Shown: positions 29,309 through 41,114, counted from the stretch's first letter. The stretch: DNA of 64,000 bases from Candidatus Saccharimonadota bacterium (GCA_009777795.1 WRLC01000004.1:22110-86109), one strand, 5' to 3'. Numbers and translations are program-made. Notes: a model not told the origin generated them from the sequence alone.

Positions 29309-30871
29309 ATGAGCAGGGTGGTTCTAGTTGTTATGGATGGCATCGGGCTTCGTGATAGCGAGCAGGGCAATGCCGTCAAACTCGCCCGCACCCCCAACCT
29401 CGATAAACTCTGGCAAGACGGCGCCACCACCAGCCTCGGCGCCAGCGGTACTTATGTCGGCATGGACAACGGTGAGCAGGGCAATAGCGAGGTCGGCCAC
29501 CTCGCCCTCGGCACCGGCCAAATCCTCGCCCAAGACGCCCGCCGCGTTGACGAGTGGCTCGGTCTCCTCGGCCTGCCGTCTCAGCTCCCCACCGCTCTCG
29601 CTTGGCAAGAAGTCCGCGCCCGCGCCCAGCACGGAGGAACGCTACATATTTCTGGCATCTTTGCCGATGGCCGCGTCCACTCGGATGTCAAGCACTTCTA
29701 CGCCATCCTCGCCCAAGCCGCCAAAGATGGCATCAAGCGCGTCCGCCTCCACCTCTTGACCGACGGCAAAGACGTCCCGCCCCAAAGCGCCCTCGAATAC
29801 GTCGACAAAGTCGAGCAAGTCTTCGCCGACTACAACCAACAAGGCTTCGACTATGCCATCGCCGACGGCGGCGGCCGCGAAGTCATCATCTGCGATCGCT
29901 ATTATTCCAACATCAGCTGGGTCGAAAAGGGCTACAAACTCTGGACCACCGGCGAGGCCCGCGCCTTCAAGAGCGCCCGCGAAGCCATCGAGACCTACCG
30001 CGCCGAAGACCCCGACCAGCAAGACCAATTCATGCCTACCTTCGTCATCCCCGAATCCGACGGCACCATCAAAGACGGCGACGCCCTGATTTTCTTCAAC
30101 TTCCGCGCCGACCGCGCCATCGAAATCTCCGAAGTCTTCGACAGCCCCGCTGGTTGGTATCACCGCTTTGACATCTCCGGCCGCCCCGACGTCCTCTTCG
30201 TCGGCCTCATGCATTACGACCCCGACCAAAACATCCCCTCCCGCTACCTCATGCAAAAGCCCAAATACACCAACGTCCTCGCCGAGATTCTTGAGCAATC
30301 TGGCAAAAAATCCTTCGCCGTCTCCGAAAGCTGGAAGTTCGGCCACATTACTTTCTATTGGGATGGCCTCAAATCCGCTCCCTACTTCGGCGAAACCGTC
30401 GTCGACATCCCGGCCACCCAGACTCCCTTTGTCGACCGCCCATGGATGAAATCCGCCGAAATCACTGATCAACTCATCCAAGCCCTCGACACCGGCGAGT
30501 TCGACTTCCTCCGCGCCAATTACCCCAACGGCGACATGGTCGGCCACTCGTCCGAGCTCGACCCGACCATCCAATCCGTCGAAGCCGTTGACCTCGCGAT
30601 CGGCCGCCTCATGCAAGCTTGCGAAAAAACCGGCGCCATCCTCGTCGTCACCGCCGACCACGGCAAGGCCGAGGAGCTAATCTACCCCGACGGCACCCCC
30701 ATGACCTCGCACACCCTAAACCGCGTACCCTTCACCATTTGGAATTATCAAGAGCCGATTACCCTCTGCCCCGGCCAAGAATGCGGCCTCGCCAACGTCG
30801 CCGCCACCGTCGCCCAACTCCTCGACCTCCCCCCCCACCCCAGCTGGCAAAAATCCCTCATCCAACCATAA
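29309..30871 (+). CDS. gpmI: Cofactor-independent phosphoglycerate mutase
   Basis: VVLVVMDGIGLRDSEQGNAV, GNSEVGHLALGTG, ADHGKAEEL. Confidence 0.95.
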   Translation: MSRVVLVVMDGIGLRDSEQGNAVKLARTPNLDKLWQDGATTSLGASGTYVGMDNGEQGNSEVGHLALGTGQILAQDARRVDEWLGLLGLPSQLPTALAWQEVRARAQHGGTLHISGIFADGRVHSDVKHFYAILAQAAKDGIKRVRLHLLTDGKDVPPQSALEYVDKVEQVFADYNQQGFDYAIADGGGREVIICDRYYSNISWVEKGYKLWTTGEARAFKSAREAIETYRAEDPDQQDQFMPTFVIPESDGTIKDGDALIFFNFRADRAIEISEVFDSPAGWYHRFDISGRPDVLFVGLMHYDPDQNIPSRYLMQKPKYTNVLAEILEQSGKKSFAVSESWKFGHITFYWDGLKSAPYFGETVVDIPATQTPFVDRPWMKSAEITDQLIQALDTGEFDFLRANYPNGDMVGHSSELDPTIQSVEAVDLAIGRLMQACEKTGAILVVTADHGKAEELIYPDGTPMTSHTLNRVPFTIWNYQEPITLCPGQECGLANVAATVAQLLDLPPHPSWQKSLIQP

Positions 30872-30880
30872 CCAAAACCC

Positions 30881-30909
30881 TTGCATTACCAAACTGCCTA
30901 TGTTAATAT
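30881..30909 (+). promoter_or_regulatory. Family promoter, FISUMP locus 3
   Basis: TTGCAT-taccaaactgcctatgt-TAATAT. Confidence 0.75.
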
Positions 30910-30953
30910 ATATAATATATAGTAAGGCGTAAGGAAAAGGGAAGGCAAACACC

Positions 30954-33301
30954 ATGAATAAAGCATTCATTTACCAAGAGTTGGGGGGGGGGATTTAAAG
31001 CTTGATTTAATCCAAATCGCCCGCCGCATATCCACCGCGACCCTAGCAATCGCGGCTTTCTTAATCCTCTCCGCCACTATCGCTAACCAACTCAAGCCCT
31101 CCAACGCCCAAGAAGTCATCATCGGCGCCAACCTTGGTATAGGCTCGGTCCAGTTAACCGACACCCCATGTTCCGTATCAGACCCTAGCCAACCAGCCTA
31201 TGACCTAGCTAACAGTACGCTAAACATCAATATCCTGACTAATGCTGTAGCCAGCAACTGTCTCGGTATCAGTGTCATCTCCACCAACGAACTCGGCTAC
31301 TCCATGACTATCCAAGGCCCTAGTACAGGTAATCTCACCCTCGCTAACCAAGTCATCACTAATACCACAGGTACTATCACTACTCCAGCCATCTTCAGCA
31401 ATAGCATTGATACCAGCAACTGGGGCTTTGCCATCCCTAGCTCCCAAGTCCAAGGTATCACCAATGGTTTCGACTCTAGCTATAGTATCCTAGGCCCAGC
31501 TAATGCTAACAACACAGCTAAGTTCGCTTCGGTACCAAGTACTGCTACTCCTATCTCTTCCACTACAGCAGCTAACCCCACAGCCGACAACTACGACTTC
31601 TTCTTTGCTGTCTCTTCTGGCTCCTACATGCCTACAGGCACCTATACAGGCAAAGTCATCATCTCTGCCTTAGGTAATGCTGCCATGCCTCCTAGTCCTC
31701 TCTACTTACAAGCTATTAATATCAATAACTGTCCTGTTGTCCGTACTATGGCTGTAGATGCTAGGGATAACCATACTTACTGGGTGAGGAAGATAACTGG
31801 CACTGGTGCTGGTGGGACTGACTTATGTTGGATGGAGACCAACCTTGCTTATGCGGGTGGAGGCACCAACACCTACGGTGATACTATCAATGGCATGACA
31901 CTGGGCACAGGCGCCAACATCGCATCAGGCCAAGCTTGCTATGGTGATAATGCGACAATGAACACCAACGGCCAAGGCTGTTTCTGGGAGCCTACAGGTA
32001 GCAATATCACAGCAGGTGCAACCGAACCCAGCACCAGCACTACCGGCACTGGCCAGTACGGCTACTTATATAACTGGTGTGCTGCCATGGGCGGCCAAGC
32101 CTCTGCCTGCCAGACCAGTACTGCCACTCAACCCGATACCACTATCAATGTCTGCCCAGCTGGTTGGAGGCTGCCGACAGGCCCAGCGACAACTGGAGAG
32201 TTCACATTGCTCAACAACTTAATCAACAGCGGCTCAACTTCTAGCCCTTCTGGGCTCTTCAATAATGGCCTTTACATGTATGCCGGTACATTCTACAATG
32301 GCTCGTTCAGCGATCAGGGCTCAGGCGGCTACTATTGGTCTTCTACTGTTAGTAGCGCCGCCAATGCCTTCAGACTGTACTTCACCAGCTCCAATGTCGC
32401 TCCTGCGAGCGCGAACATTAAGGGCTACGGCCGCTCTGTTCGTTGTGTCAATGACTCGATTACGGCAGCCGAGCCATTGCCTCCACCTGTGCCAGCTCCC
32501 ACCGGCTCCGACATCCAGCGTATCACCCTAGAGGGTACGCCCGGCAACTATTCTTGTCCCATCACCAGAACCCGAGTACGAGACGCTCGTGACGGCTCTA
32601 CTTATTGGGTGCGCCGCATTAATAGTACCCAATCTGGTGGTGGGGACCTTTGTTGGATGGAGACCAACCTAGCATACAAAGGCGGTGGTACCAACACTTA
32701 CGGCGATACCATGACTATCACTGCAGGTACAAGTATTGCCGGCTCATTAAACGCTAACTCAACTGGGTCATCATCAGTCTGCTATGGTAATAATGACTCT
32801 ATGAACACCAACGGCCAAGGCTGCTTCTGGGAGCCAACTGGTAGCAATATTACAGTTGGCGCAACTAACCCTTCAACCAGCACCACTGGCACTGGCCAAT
32901 ACGGGGTACTCTATAACTGGTGTGCCGCAATGGGCAACCAATCAGCTGCCTGCCAGACAGGCGCTGCCACCCAACCCGATACTACTATTAACGTCTGCCC
33001 AAGCGGTTGGAGGCTCCCTACAGGCCAAGCTACAACTGGCGAGTTCACCCTACTTAACAACACGCTTAACAGCGGAAGCACAAGCAGCCCTACAGGCCTC
33101 TTCACTAACGGCCTTTACATGTACGCCGGCGCCTTCAACTATGGCTCGTTCGGCAATCAGGGCTCATACGGCTACTATTGGTCTTCTACTGTTAGTAGCA
33201 CCACCACTGCTTTCAGTCTGTACTTCAGCAGCTCCAGTGTCAGTCCTGCGGCCACGGTCAATAAGGGCGCCGGCTTCTCTGTTCGCTGTGTTGCGCCCTA
33301 G
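30954..33301 (+). CDS. FISUMP locus 3: secreted protein with two FISUMP domains; frame-disrupted at G10 (OFF as assembled)
   Basis: MNKAFIYQELGGGI* at G10; G11 joins to DLKLDLIQIARRISTATLAIAAFLILSATIANQLKPSNAQ... Confidence 0.82.
30983..30992 (+). repeat. Poly-G tract G10 (locus 3)
   Basis: caagagtt-G10-attt. Confidence 0.95.
32282..32449 (+). other. Candidate DGR variable repeat, locus 3 internal copy (168 bp)
   Basis: See DGR finding. Confidence 0.72.
33125..33301 (+). other. Candidate DGR variable repeat, locus 3 terminal copy (177 bp)
   Basis: See DGR finding. Confidence 0.75.
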
Positions 33302-33308
33302 CCGAAAG

Positions 33309-34607
33309 CTAAATTATGTCTCGGCCCACTAGCTCGGCGAGGGCTTTTGGCAGGCGGACTTGGTTGTCGGCGGTTTGGCCGTTTTCAATTATCGCAATCA
33401 TAATCCGCCCCAGCGCAAACGCCGTCGCGTCATTCGTATGCGCCAGCTCAATCGAGCCATCCGCCCGGCGGATCCGCGTCTTCAGCCGCCGCGTTTGATA
33501 ATCCGTCATATAGTCGGCCGTATGCGTCTCGCGGTATTTACCTTGCCCCGGCAGCCAAACTTCCAAATCCACCCCGCGCGCATTCGGCTTGCCAATGTCA
33601 AACGTGCACTTCTGTATCACGCGGTAGGGAAGACCTAGCCCCTCCAAGAGCGCCCGCTGAATCGCAATAAACAAATAATGTTCCGCTAGCGAAGTCTCCG
33701 CCGTTCCCAGCGTCTCCATCTCCAACTTGTCAAACTGGTGCATTCGAAAAATCCCCTCCATGTCCTTGCCATACGACCCAGCCTCCTTCCGGAAAGAAGT
33801 CGCAAAGCCCAGCATCCGAATTGGGCAATCCTTCTCCTCGATAATCTCATCCGCATACATCGAGCCCAGCACATGTTCTGCCGAACCTTGCAGCCACAAT
33901 TCTTCGCCCTCGATTTTGTACCTATCCTCGCTCGGTTGCAGCCGATCCATCGCGTCATACATCTCCGTCTTAATCATCAGCGGCGGCAAAACCGGCACAA
34001 ACGGCTTGTCCGACAGGCCCTTCAGCCCTTGCTCTTTTATCAGCCCTGCCAAAAAATCTCTATCTGTTAAGTGTCGAATTACGTAGTTAATTATCGCCAT
34101 TTCCAAGAGCACCAAATCCGACTTAATGTAAGCAAACCGCGTCCCCGCGACCTTCGTCGCCCGCTCTTTGTCAATCCAGCCCCGCGCCTCGGCAATCTGC
34201 CAATGGTTCTTTGCCGCAAAGTCAAACTTCGCCGGCTCACCCACGGTTTCTGCCACCACATTTTCGTCTTCCGATAGCCCGACCGGCACGTCGTCCGTCG
34301 GCGCGTTGGGGATTTGCTTCAAAAGCTCCAAAAACTTCGCCTCGGTCGTCGCCAACTCCGCCTCCAGTACCGCTAGCTCCGCCTTGATTTCCTTACCCCG
34401 CGCCACTTGCTTGGCACTTGGCTTTTCGCCCTTTGCCGCCGTCGCTAGAGCATTACGCTCCTCGCGCAAGACATTGATTTTACCCTCCAACTCCCGCCGC
34501 GCCTCGTCCAGCGCCAAAGTCTCCTCCACATCCACCTTGCACCCTTTATTTCTAGAAAACTCCTTAACTCCCTCCGCGTTAGCTCGTATGTAGTTTATGT
34601 CCAGCAT
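33309..34607 (-). CDS. serS: Seryl-tRNA synthetase
   Basis: MLDINYIRANAEGVKEF, GTAETSLAEHYLF, FRKEAGSYGKDMEGIFRMHQF. Confidence 0.96.
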   Translation of the reverse strand: MLDINYIRANAEGVKEFSRNKGCKVDVEETLALDEARRELEGKINVLREERNALATAAKGEKPSAKQVARGKEIKAELAVLEAELATTEAKFLELLKQIPNAPTDDVPVGLSEDENVVAETVGEPAKFDFAAKNHWQIAEARGWIDKERATKVAGTRFAYIKSDLVLLEMAIINYVIRHLTDRDFLAGLIKEQGLKGLSDKPFVPVLPPLMIKTEMYDAMDRLQPSEDRYKIEGEELWLQGSAEHVLGSMYADEIIEEKDCPIRMLGFATSFRKEAGSYGKDMEGIFRMHQFDKLEMETLGTAETSLAEHYLFIAIQRALLEGLGLPYRVIQKCTFDIGKPNARGVDLEVWLPGQGKYRETHTADYMTDYQTRRLKTRIRRADGSIELAHTNDATAFALGRIMIAIIENGQTADNQVRLPKALAELVGRDII

Positions 34608-34681
34608 AAGATTAGTATATCACATGTGGCGTTCTAATATATAGCATTGTAAAATCTCGTCGTTAGACGTATACTATTATC

Positions 34682-36247
34682 ATGAGAAAAGGACTTTTGC
34701 TAGCGGCAGCCATCGCCAGCGCGCTCGGGCTTTCGCTTGCTTTCCTCTCTACCCTCATCGATAGCAATTTTGTTTACTACTGGATTGCACTCTCCCGCCT
34801 GCTTGTCCTACTCTTGGCCGCCGCCATCATCGTCGGGCTCGTCTTTCTCACCACCCGCGCCAAACCCATCACCCAGCTCGCTAGCCGCCTCGCCAAGCGC
34901 GAAAATCTCTATTTACTCGGCTTTTTCGCCGGGCTAATTTTACTCCAATTATTCATCTACCGTTTCATCGCCATCACCCAAAACGGCTGGGATAACGAAA
35001 CCGTCTTCCGCGCCGCCGGCCTCGCCGCCGAGGGTCATTTGACCGAAGGTCTCCGCCACTACCTCACCCAATTCCCCAACAACTTCGGCATCACCCTCCT
35101 CATGGGCTCGTGGTTCAACCTCACCAGCTGGCTGCCCGTCGGCTGGACTGTCCGCGCCCTCGCCCTTAATATATTATTCGTCAACATCAGCATTCTCCTA
35201 GTTTATGCTAGCGTCCGCGCTCTCCGCGGCACCGCCGCCGCCATCAAGAGCTCTTGGCTCGCCCTGCTTTTCTCGCCCTTTTTCCTCTACCTGCCACTAT
35301 TCTACACCGACACCCTCTCCATGCCCTTCGCCATTGGCCTCGTTTGTGCCTATATCTACCTCAAGTGCGCCGAGACCCCCCTCCACAAATGCATCCTCGC
35401 CGCCACCATGGGGCTACTCGCCGTCTTCGCCTTCGCCCTCAAACCCACCTCCCTCATCATCCTCATCGCCATCCTCATCTACGAACTCCTAACCTTGCCT
35501 AAGCCTCGGCTGGCCGCCCTCAAAAACACCCTTAAACTCCCAGTCATCTTTCTGGCTGTCGCCTTGCCCGGCGTCGCCCTCTTCACCACCGCCCAAAACA
35601 TGGTCGCCCTCGAGGGTGTCGAGCCCCTGCCTTGGCAAGAATACGTCAAAATGGGCGCCCAGGGCGAGGGCGGCTTCTATCGCCCCGACCGCAACCTCGC
35701 TCTCGACCGGCTCAACCGCGAGGGCTTCAGCTCCAGTAGGGCAGGGCAGCTAGCTTGGGTCGAATACCGCGCCCGCGTCGTCCGCTTCGGCCCGCTCGGC
35801 TATGCCAATTTCCTCGTCCACAAACTCTCCTACACTTGGGGCGACGGCACTTTTTACGCCCCCAACAAACTCGAGCGCTCACCCATCTCGGCCGAAACCG
35901 GCGACGGCTCCAAAACTTGGCTTCAGCAAATCGTCCTGCCCGAAGGCCGCTTCTTCACCGCCTTCCTCTACCTCCAAAACGGCTTTTGGCTCGCCTGCCT
36001 CTTCCTTTTCGCCTTTAGCGCTTGGCGCGGCATCTCCAAGGCAAGTACCGCTCCCGGAGCCCCCCTCACCGTCGAAAACGTCAAGCTCATCCTCCGCCTC
36101 ACCCTCCTCGGCGTCATCCTTTTCTTCCTCTTCTGGGAGACCCGCTCCCGCTACATCGTCAACTACACGCCAATCTTCCTCCTCCTGCTCGCCCTCGAGC
36201 TCCATGATTTGCGTCATCTCATCAAAATTAAAAGGCGGTCCAAATGA
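34682..36247 (+). CDS. Polytopic GT39/ArnT-like glycosyltransferase-type membrane protein
   Basis: Multi-TM, NGWDNETVFRAA, followed by GtrA. Confidence 0.65.
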   Translation: MRKGLLLAAAIASALGLSLAFLSTLIDSNFVYYWIALSRLLVLLLAAAIIVGLVFLTTRAKPITQLASRLAKRENLYLLGFFAGLILLQLFIYRFIAITQNGWDNETVFRAAGLAAEGHLTEGLRHYLTQFPNNFGITLLMGSWFNLTSWLPVGWTVRALALNILFVNISILLVYASVRALRGTAAAIKSSWLALLFSPFFLYLPLFYTDTLSMPFAIGLVCAYIYLKCAETPLHKCILAATMGLLAVFAFALKPTSLIILIAILIYELLTLPKPRLAALKNTLKLPVIFLAVALPGVALFTTAQNMVALEGVEPLPWQEYVKMGAQGEGGFYRPDRNLALDRLNREGFSSSRAGQLAWVEYRARVVRFGPLGYANFLVHKLSYTWGDGTFYAPNKLERSPISAETGDGSKTWLQQIVLPEGRFFTAFLYLQNGFWLACLFLFAFSAWRGISKASTAPGAPLTVENVKLILRLTLLGVILFFLFWETRSRYIVNYTPIFLLLLALELHDLRHLIKIKRRSK

Positions 36248-36693
36248 AAACCGGCAAGCGAGTCGGTATCTTTGCCCTAGTCGGCATCGTCAACACCCTT
36301 TTCGACTATATATTATTCATGATTTTCGCCAGCTTCCTTAGCAACGTCGTCGCCAGCCTCATCAGCGCCACCTTCGCCATCGTCCTCGCCTTTTTCTTGC
36401 ACAAAAAATTCACTTGGGGCGACCGCCAAACTTCCCGCGCCAGCATGATCCAATTCCTCGTCTTCACCGCTGCCGTCATGTGGGGCATCCGGCCTTTCCT
36501 CATCTGGGGGCTCACCGCCGCCTCGACCGGCTTCATGCTCCCCCTCTACGAGTTCGCCCATTTCATCCTCCGCTTCCTCTCCTACGATTTCGTCGTCCGC
36601 ACCGGTATCTTCGCCTTTGCCACCCTCGCTACCCTGACCATCAACTACCTGCTCTATAACAAAATTATCTTCCGTCATGCCAAAGTGGACTAA
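36244..36693 (+). CDS. GtrA-family protein
   Basis: FALVGIVNTLFDYILFMIFASFL...FFLHKKFTWGDR. Confidence 0.85.
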   Translation: MKTGKRVGIFALVGIVNTLFDYILFMIFASFLSNVVASLISATFAIVLAFFLHKKFTWGDRQTSRASMIQFLVFTAAVMWGIRPFLIWGLTAASTGFMLPLYEFAHFILRFLSYDFVVRTGIFAFATLATLTINYLLYNKIIFRHAKVD

Positions 36694-37420
36694 AACTCTC
36701 GTCATCGTCGGCCCCACCGCCAGCGGCAAAACCGGCGTCGCTATCGAGCTCGCCAAACAACTCGGCGGCGAAATCATCTCCGCCGATTCCCGCGCTATCT
36801 ACCGCGGTCTCGACATCGGCACCGCCAAACCCACACCGGCAGAGCAGGGAGGCATCCCGCACTGGGGTATCGATTTGGTCGACCCCGACCAACGCTTCAC
36901 CGCCGCCGACTTCAAAAATTATGCCCGGCAGAAAATCGTCGAAATCCTCGCCCGCGGCCACCTGCCCATCGTCGTTGGCGGCACCGGCCTATATGTCGAC
37001 GCCTTGGTCTACGACTACCAATTTACGCCCGCCGCCAAGTCCAGCCAGTCCGACCGCCAGCAAGCTGAACACAATTTTTATACAGTCGGTATCAAGGTCG
37101 ATAAAGCCGAGCTCCGCCAGCGTATCCAGCAGCGCGCCCGCCAAATGTTTGATAACAAAATTGTTCAGGAGACCGAGCAACTCGCTGCCCGCTATGACTT
37201 CCAACTCCAATCGATGCGTTCCAATATCTACCCGATAGTCTGGCAGATGATTCAGGGCCAGCTAACCGAGGAGCAGGCCATCCACGCCTTCGAGCAAGAC
37301 GATTGGCACCTCGCCAAACGCCAAATTACTTGGTTTAAACGCAACCCCGACATCGTTTGGGCCGAGCGCGACGAAATTATAAATTTGGTGTATAATAATC
37401 TTGCATTGCTCCAAAAATAG
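36677..37420 (+). CDS. miaA: tRNA dimethylallyltransferase
   Basis: VIVGPTASGKTGVAIELAKQLGGEIISADSRAIYRGLDIGTAKPT. Confidence 0.95.
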   Translation: MPKWTKTLVIVGPTASGKTGVAIELAKQLGGEIISADSRAIYRGLDIGTAKPTPAEQGGIPHWGIDLVDPDQRFTAADFKNYARQKIVEILARGHLPIVVGGTGLYVDALVYDYQFTPAAKSSQSDRQQAEHNFYTVGIKVDKAELRQRIQQRARQMFDNKIVQETEQLAARYDFQLQSMRSNIYPIVWQMIQGQLTEEQAIHAFEQDDWHLAKRQITWFKRNPDIVWAERDEIINLVYNNLALLQK

Positions 37421-37437
37421 TGATAATATAATTATAT

Positions 37438-38103
37438 ATGGATGATACAAAAGTTGAGGTAAAGCGCACCGCACCAAACGAAGACGAGTCAAACATGCTC
37501 GAAAAGATTTTCGGCTCCCGCACTCGGGCCAAACTACTCCGCCTGTTTTTTGAGAGCGTCGATCGCCAATTTTTCACTCGCGAGATTACCCGCGTCATTG
37601 GCGAGCAAGTTAACTCCGTCCGCCGCGAGCTGCAAAATCTCGAATCCCTCGGCGCCATCAAAAAGGAAGTCTACGACAAAAAAACCTTCTACACCGTCAA
37701 TAAAGGCTTCGCTTTCTACCGGCCTTTCGTCAGTCTCTTTGCCACCAAAGTCGGCCAAGAGCGTAAAGAAACTACCGACGAGCGCTGGCAGCGCCTCACC
37801 GCACCTGTCGCTAACGAGCTCCAAGCCGTCGTCGTGGTCGAGCGCCTGCCCGGCGATAACGGCGTCGAGCTCCTCCTCATTGGCAACGAAACGCCCGGCA
37901 AAAAACTTGGCGCTTGGGCTGAATACCTCGAGCGCGCCCTCTGTAAGCCCATCCGCTACGCCATCGTACCCAAGGCCGACTACTTCTTCCGCCGCAGCGT
38001 CCGCGACGATTTCCTTGACGAAATCTTCGCCTCCGACTACCGCGCCGCCTATGACCCAGCCGGCATCATCGCCGCCACCGAAAAAAGAGAAAGGAAAGCC
38101 TAA
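37438..38103 (+). CDS. Winged-helix transcriptional regulator-like protein
   Basis: LEKIFGSRTRAKLLRLFFESVDRQFFTREITRVIGEQVNSVRRELQNLESLGAIKKE. Confidence 0.75.
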   Translation: MDDTKVEVKRTAPNEDESNMLEKIFGSRTRAKLLRLFFESVDRQFFTREITRVIGEQVNSVRRELQNLESLGAIKKEVYDKKTFYTVNKGFAFYRPFVSLFATKVGQERKETTDERWQRLTAPVANELQAVVVVERLPGDNGVELLLIGNETPGKKLGAWAEYLERALCKPIRYAIVPKADYFFRRSVRDDFLDEIFASDYRAAYDPAGIIAATEKRERKA

Positions 38104-38739
38104 ATGTTCGAAATCAGCTATTTTGGCGGCAACGCCATTGAGATTACTACCAAAGACATCACCCTAGTCTTCGATGCCGACCGCAGCTCCTTTGGCAAAA
38201 AGAACCTCTCCGTCAAAGACGGCGCCGAGTTCGCCACCGAAGAGCGCTTTCTCACCAACGACCCCGCCTTTCGCGTCTCTCTCTTCGGCGCTGGCGAGTA
38301 CGAAGTCTCCAATGTCATGCTCCAAGGCGTCGCCGCCACCCGCCATCTCGATGACCCAAAAGGGGAGCAGGCCAGCACCGTCTTTAGCGTCCGCATTGGC
38401 GACTACCAAATCGCCCTCCTCGGCAATATCCTTGGCCCATTGACCGACGACCAGCTCGAAGCCCTCGGTATGGTTGACATTCTGATTATCCCTATCGGTG
38501 GCAACGGCTACACTCTTGACGCCGCCGACGCCGCCAGAATCATCAGCCAAACCACCCCCAAAATCGTCATCCCCGTCCATTACTCCGAGAGTGGCCTCAG
38601 CTACGAAGTCCCTCAAGACAGCTTCCACGAGTTCGCCGACCAAGTCAAAGCCGAAGTCATCGAGGAGCGCACTCTCAAAGTCAAACCCAGCATGACCATC
38701 CCCGCCTCTCTCACCATCTACAAACTCACCGCCCAATGA
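38104..38739 (+). CDS. Metallo-beta-lactamase-fold hydrolase (UlaG-like)
   Basis: FEISYFGGNAIEITTKDITLVFD...PKIVIPVHYSE. Confidence 0.75.
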   Translation: MFEISYFGGNAIEITTKDITLVFDADRSSFGKKNLSVKDGAEFATEERFLTNDPAFRVSLFGAGEYEVSNVMLQGVAATRHLDDPKGEQASTVFSVRIGDYQIALLGNILGPLTDDQLEALGMVDILIIPIGGNGYTLDAADAARIISQTTPKIVIPVHYSESGLSYEVPQDSFHEFADQVKAEVIEERTLKVKPSMTIPASLTIYKLTAQ

Positions 38740-38749
38740 TTTGCACTTG

Positions 38750-38780
38750 ACTTGCCAAAAACCATAAGCTAAAATAATAG
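38750..38780 (+). promoter_or_regulatory. Divergent family promoter, FISUMP locus 4
   Basis: TTGACT-tgccaaaaaccataagc-TAAAAT. Confidence 0.55.
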
Positions 38781-38809
38781 TGTATTAATGTATCAAGCGA
38801 GGTAGCAAC

Positions 38810-41114
38810 ATGAGTCAAAGCAAAATAATCAGTGCGGCAGGGCAAAAGCCAATGTCGCACAATAAAAAGTCGGGGGGGGGGGTCTTTAGATGACAGCCCA
38901 TCCAGCAAGTTCCTAGAGCTCACACATAGAATCAGTCTCGCGACCCTAGCAGTTGCGGGATTTGTTGTTGCCAGCGGGGCAATTGTCGGCAACATCCGCT
39001 TATCTAGAGCCCAAGACACCAAAGTTGTCGCTAGCTTCGGTTCGGGCTCGCTCCAGCTCACCGACAGCCCTTGCGGTGTCAGCCCCAACCAGCCCGCCTA
39101 TGACTCGGCCAACAACATTCTAAGCCTCTATGGCTTGGCCGGCAGTATCGTCAGCAACTGTCTAAATATCACTGCCGACACCAACAGTACTTGGGGCTAT
39201 ACCCTAACTATCGCCGGCCCGAATCACGGCAACCTAACCTTAGCCAACGTCGCCCTCGACCCGATTAGCGGCACCATCGCGTCGCCTACCGTCTTTGCCT
39301 CCCAGTCGACTGGCGGGGCTTGGGGCTTCGCTATCCCCAGCGACCAGATGCTAGGAGTCGTCAATGGTTTTGATGCCAACTATGACGTCCTAGCGCCCAC
39401 CAACACAACCAACACCGCCAATTACGCCGCCGTCCCCACGACCGCCACTCCTTTCTCCATCACTACCGAAGCTAACGTCGCACCCGACAGCTACGACATC
39501 TTCTTTGCTGCGGCCGCTGGCGCCTATATGCCTACTGGTTCCTACACTGGCGTCATTACTATCTCTGGCGTAGGTAATGCCAAACCGGTCCCGGGCACCA
39601 CCGGCTCCTTTATACAAGACATCACAGCCGATAATTGCCCTTCGGAACGGACGCGGGTTGTCGACGCCCGTGATGACAGAACTTATTGGGTCCGCAAAAT
39701 CCCCGGCACCGGTGCGGGCGGTACCGAACTCTGCTGGATGGAGACTAACTTAGCCTATGCCGGGGGCGGAGATAATACTTATGGTGATGTCAAGGCACTT
39801 AATCGCGGTGCGTCTAACAACCCGAGCGCCGCGCTCTATGAAGTGCCAATTGGCGGCAACCCGACTAGCGGCACTACCGACCCCTCGACCAGCACCAACG
39901 GAACGGGGCAATATGGCTACTTATATAACTGGTGCGCCGCCATGGGCGGACAACCCGATGCCTGCCAGATAGACGATGCCTTGCAACCCGATCCTAACAT
40001 CAGTATCTGCCCGGCAGGCTGGAGGTTGCCGACTGGTGAAGCAATAACCGGAGAGTTCACCTTACTCAATGACACTATTAACGGAGGGATAACCTCTAAC
40101 ACACTTGGCCTCTTCACCAATGGCCTTTACATGTACGCTGGCGGCTTCACCAGCAGCACACTCTTCAATCAGGGCTCAAACGGCAACTATTGGTCTTCCA
40201 CCATCAGCACTTCCACCACCGTCTTTGCTCTTTACTTTGTCAGCTTCAATGTCGTACCATCAATCTCACTCACCAAGGACTCCGGCTATTCTGTTCGCTG
40301 CGTTTCCGACCCCCTACCACTCGGCGAAGCACCCGCCGGGGCAGACATGCAACGCATCACACTTGCCGGCGCGCCCGGGCGCTACTCTTGCCCAACTACT
40401 CGAACCCTAGCTGTTGATGCTAGGGACGACAGCACTTACTGGGTCCGCAAGATTGGCGACCTCTGCTGGATGGAAACCAACTTGGCCTATGCAGGGGGTG
40501 GAGACAATACCTACGGCGACGCCCTCCCCGCCTTCACCCTCGGCAACTCGCACACTGGCAGCAGCGACCCATGCTACGGCAATAACGCCACCATGGCAGA
40601 TAACCCAACCACACGCTGCTACTGGGCCCATGCCGATGCCAATCCTACCAGCATTACCACCGAACCACCGGTCAGCTCCTCCGGCTCTCCACAGTATGGC
40701 TACCTCTACAACTGGTGTACCGCCATGGCCAACCAACCCGAAGCCTGCCAGATTACTACTGCTAGCCAGCCAAACCAATCAGTTAATGGCGCTACCCTCT
40801 ACAACATCTGCCCTAGCGGTTGGCGGCTACCGACAGGGGAGGCTACAACCGGCGAGCTAGCAATTTTGAACGGCCAAATAAATAGCGGATCGAGCGGGTC
40901 GCCCTCTGGCTTGCTTTATTATGGCCTGCTTCAACGGGGAGGCAGTTGGACCAATGGCGCGTTTGCGAACCAAGGCAGCTATGGTTATTATATGTCTTCT
41001 ACAGCATCTACCAACAACCAATCCTTCGGTATGCATTTCACCGACATCATGACCGTGACTGGGTATAGCTTATCCAAGGGGACTGGCCTGTCTGTCCGCT
41101 GCGTTAACTCTTAA
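38810..41114 (+). CDS. FISUMP locus 4: secreted protein with two FISUMP domains; ATG frame disrupted at G11 (OFF; track ORF uses GTG 38832)
   Basis: GAGGT RBS before ATG 38810; ATG frame ends ...KKSGGGVFR*; G10 joins MSQSKIISAAGQKPMSHNKKSGGGSLDDSPSSKFLELTHRISLATLAVAGFVVASG. Confidence 0.8.
38872..38882 (+). repeat. Poly-G tract G11 (locus 4)
   Basis: aaaaagtc-G11-tcttt. Confidence 0.95.
40137..40314 (+). other. Diverged VR-like segment, locus 4 first FISUMP copy
   Basis: TTC ACC AGC AGC ACA CTC TTC AAT CAG GGC TCA AAC GGC AAC TAT TGG TCT TCC; more non-A differences than the others. Confidence 0.4.

Noticed and set aside
30827-30837. C8 run near the 3' end of gpmI as a phase-variable switch
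   Set aside because: Encodes Pro-rich tail of a housekeeping enzyme (LDLPPHPSW) and would only affect the last residues; likely codon-bias coincidence.
38832-41114. GTG start at 38832 as the normal start of locus 4
   Set aside because: Poor RBS context, whereas ATG 38810 has a GAGGT Shine-Dalgarno and mirrors the other loci; kept as an alternative only.
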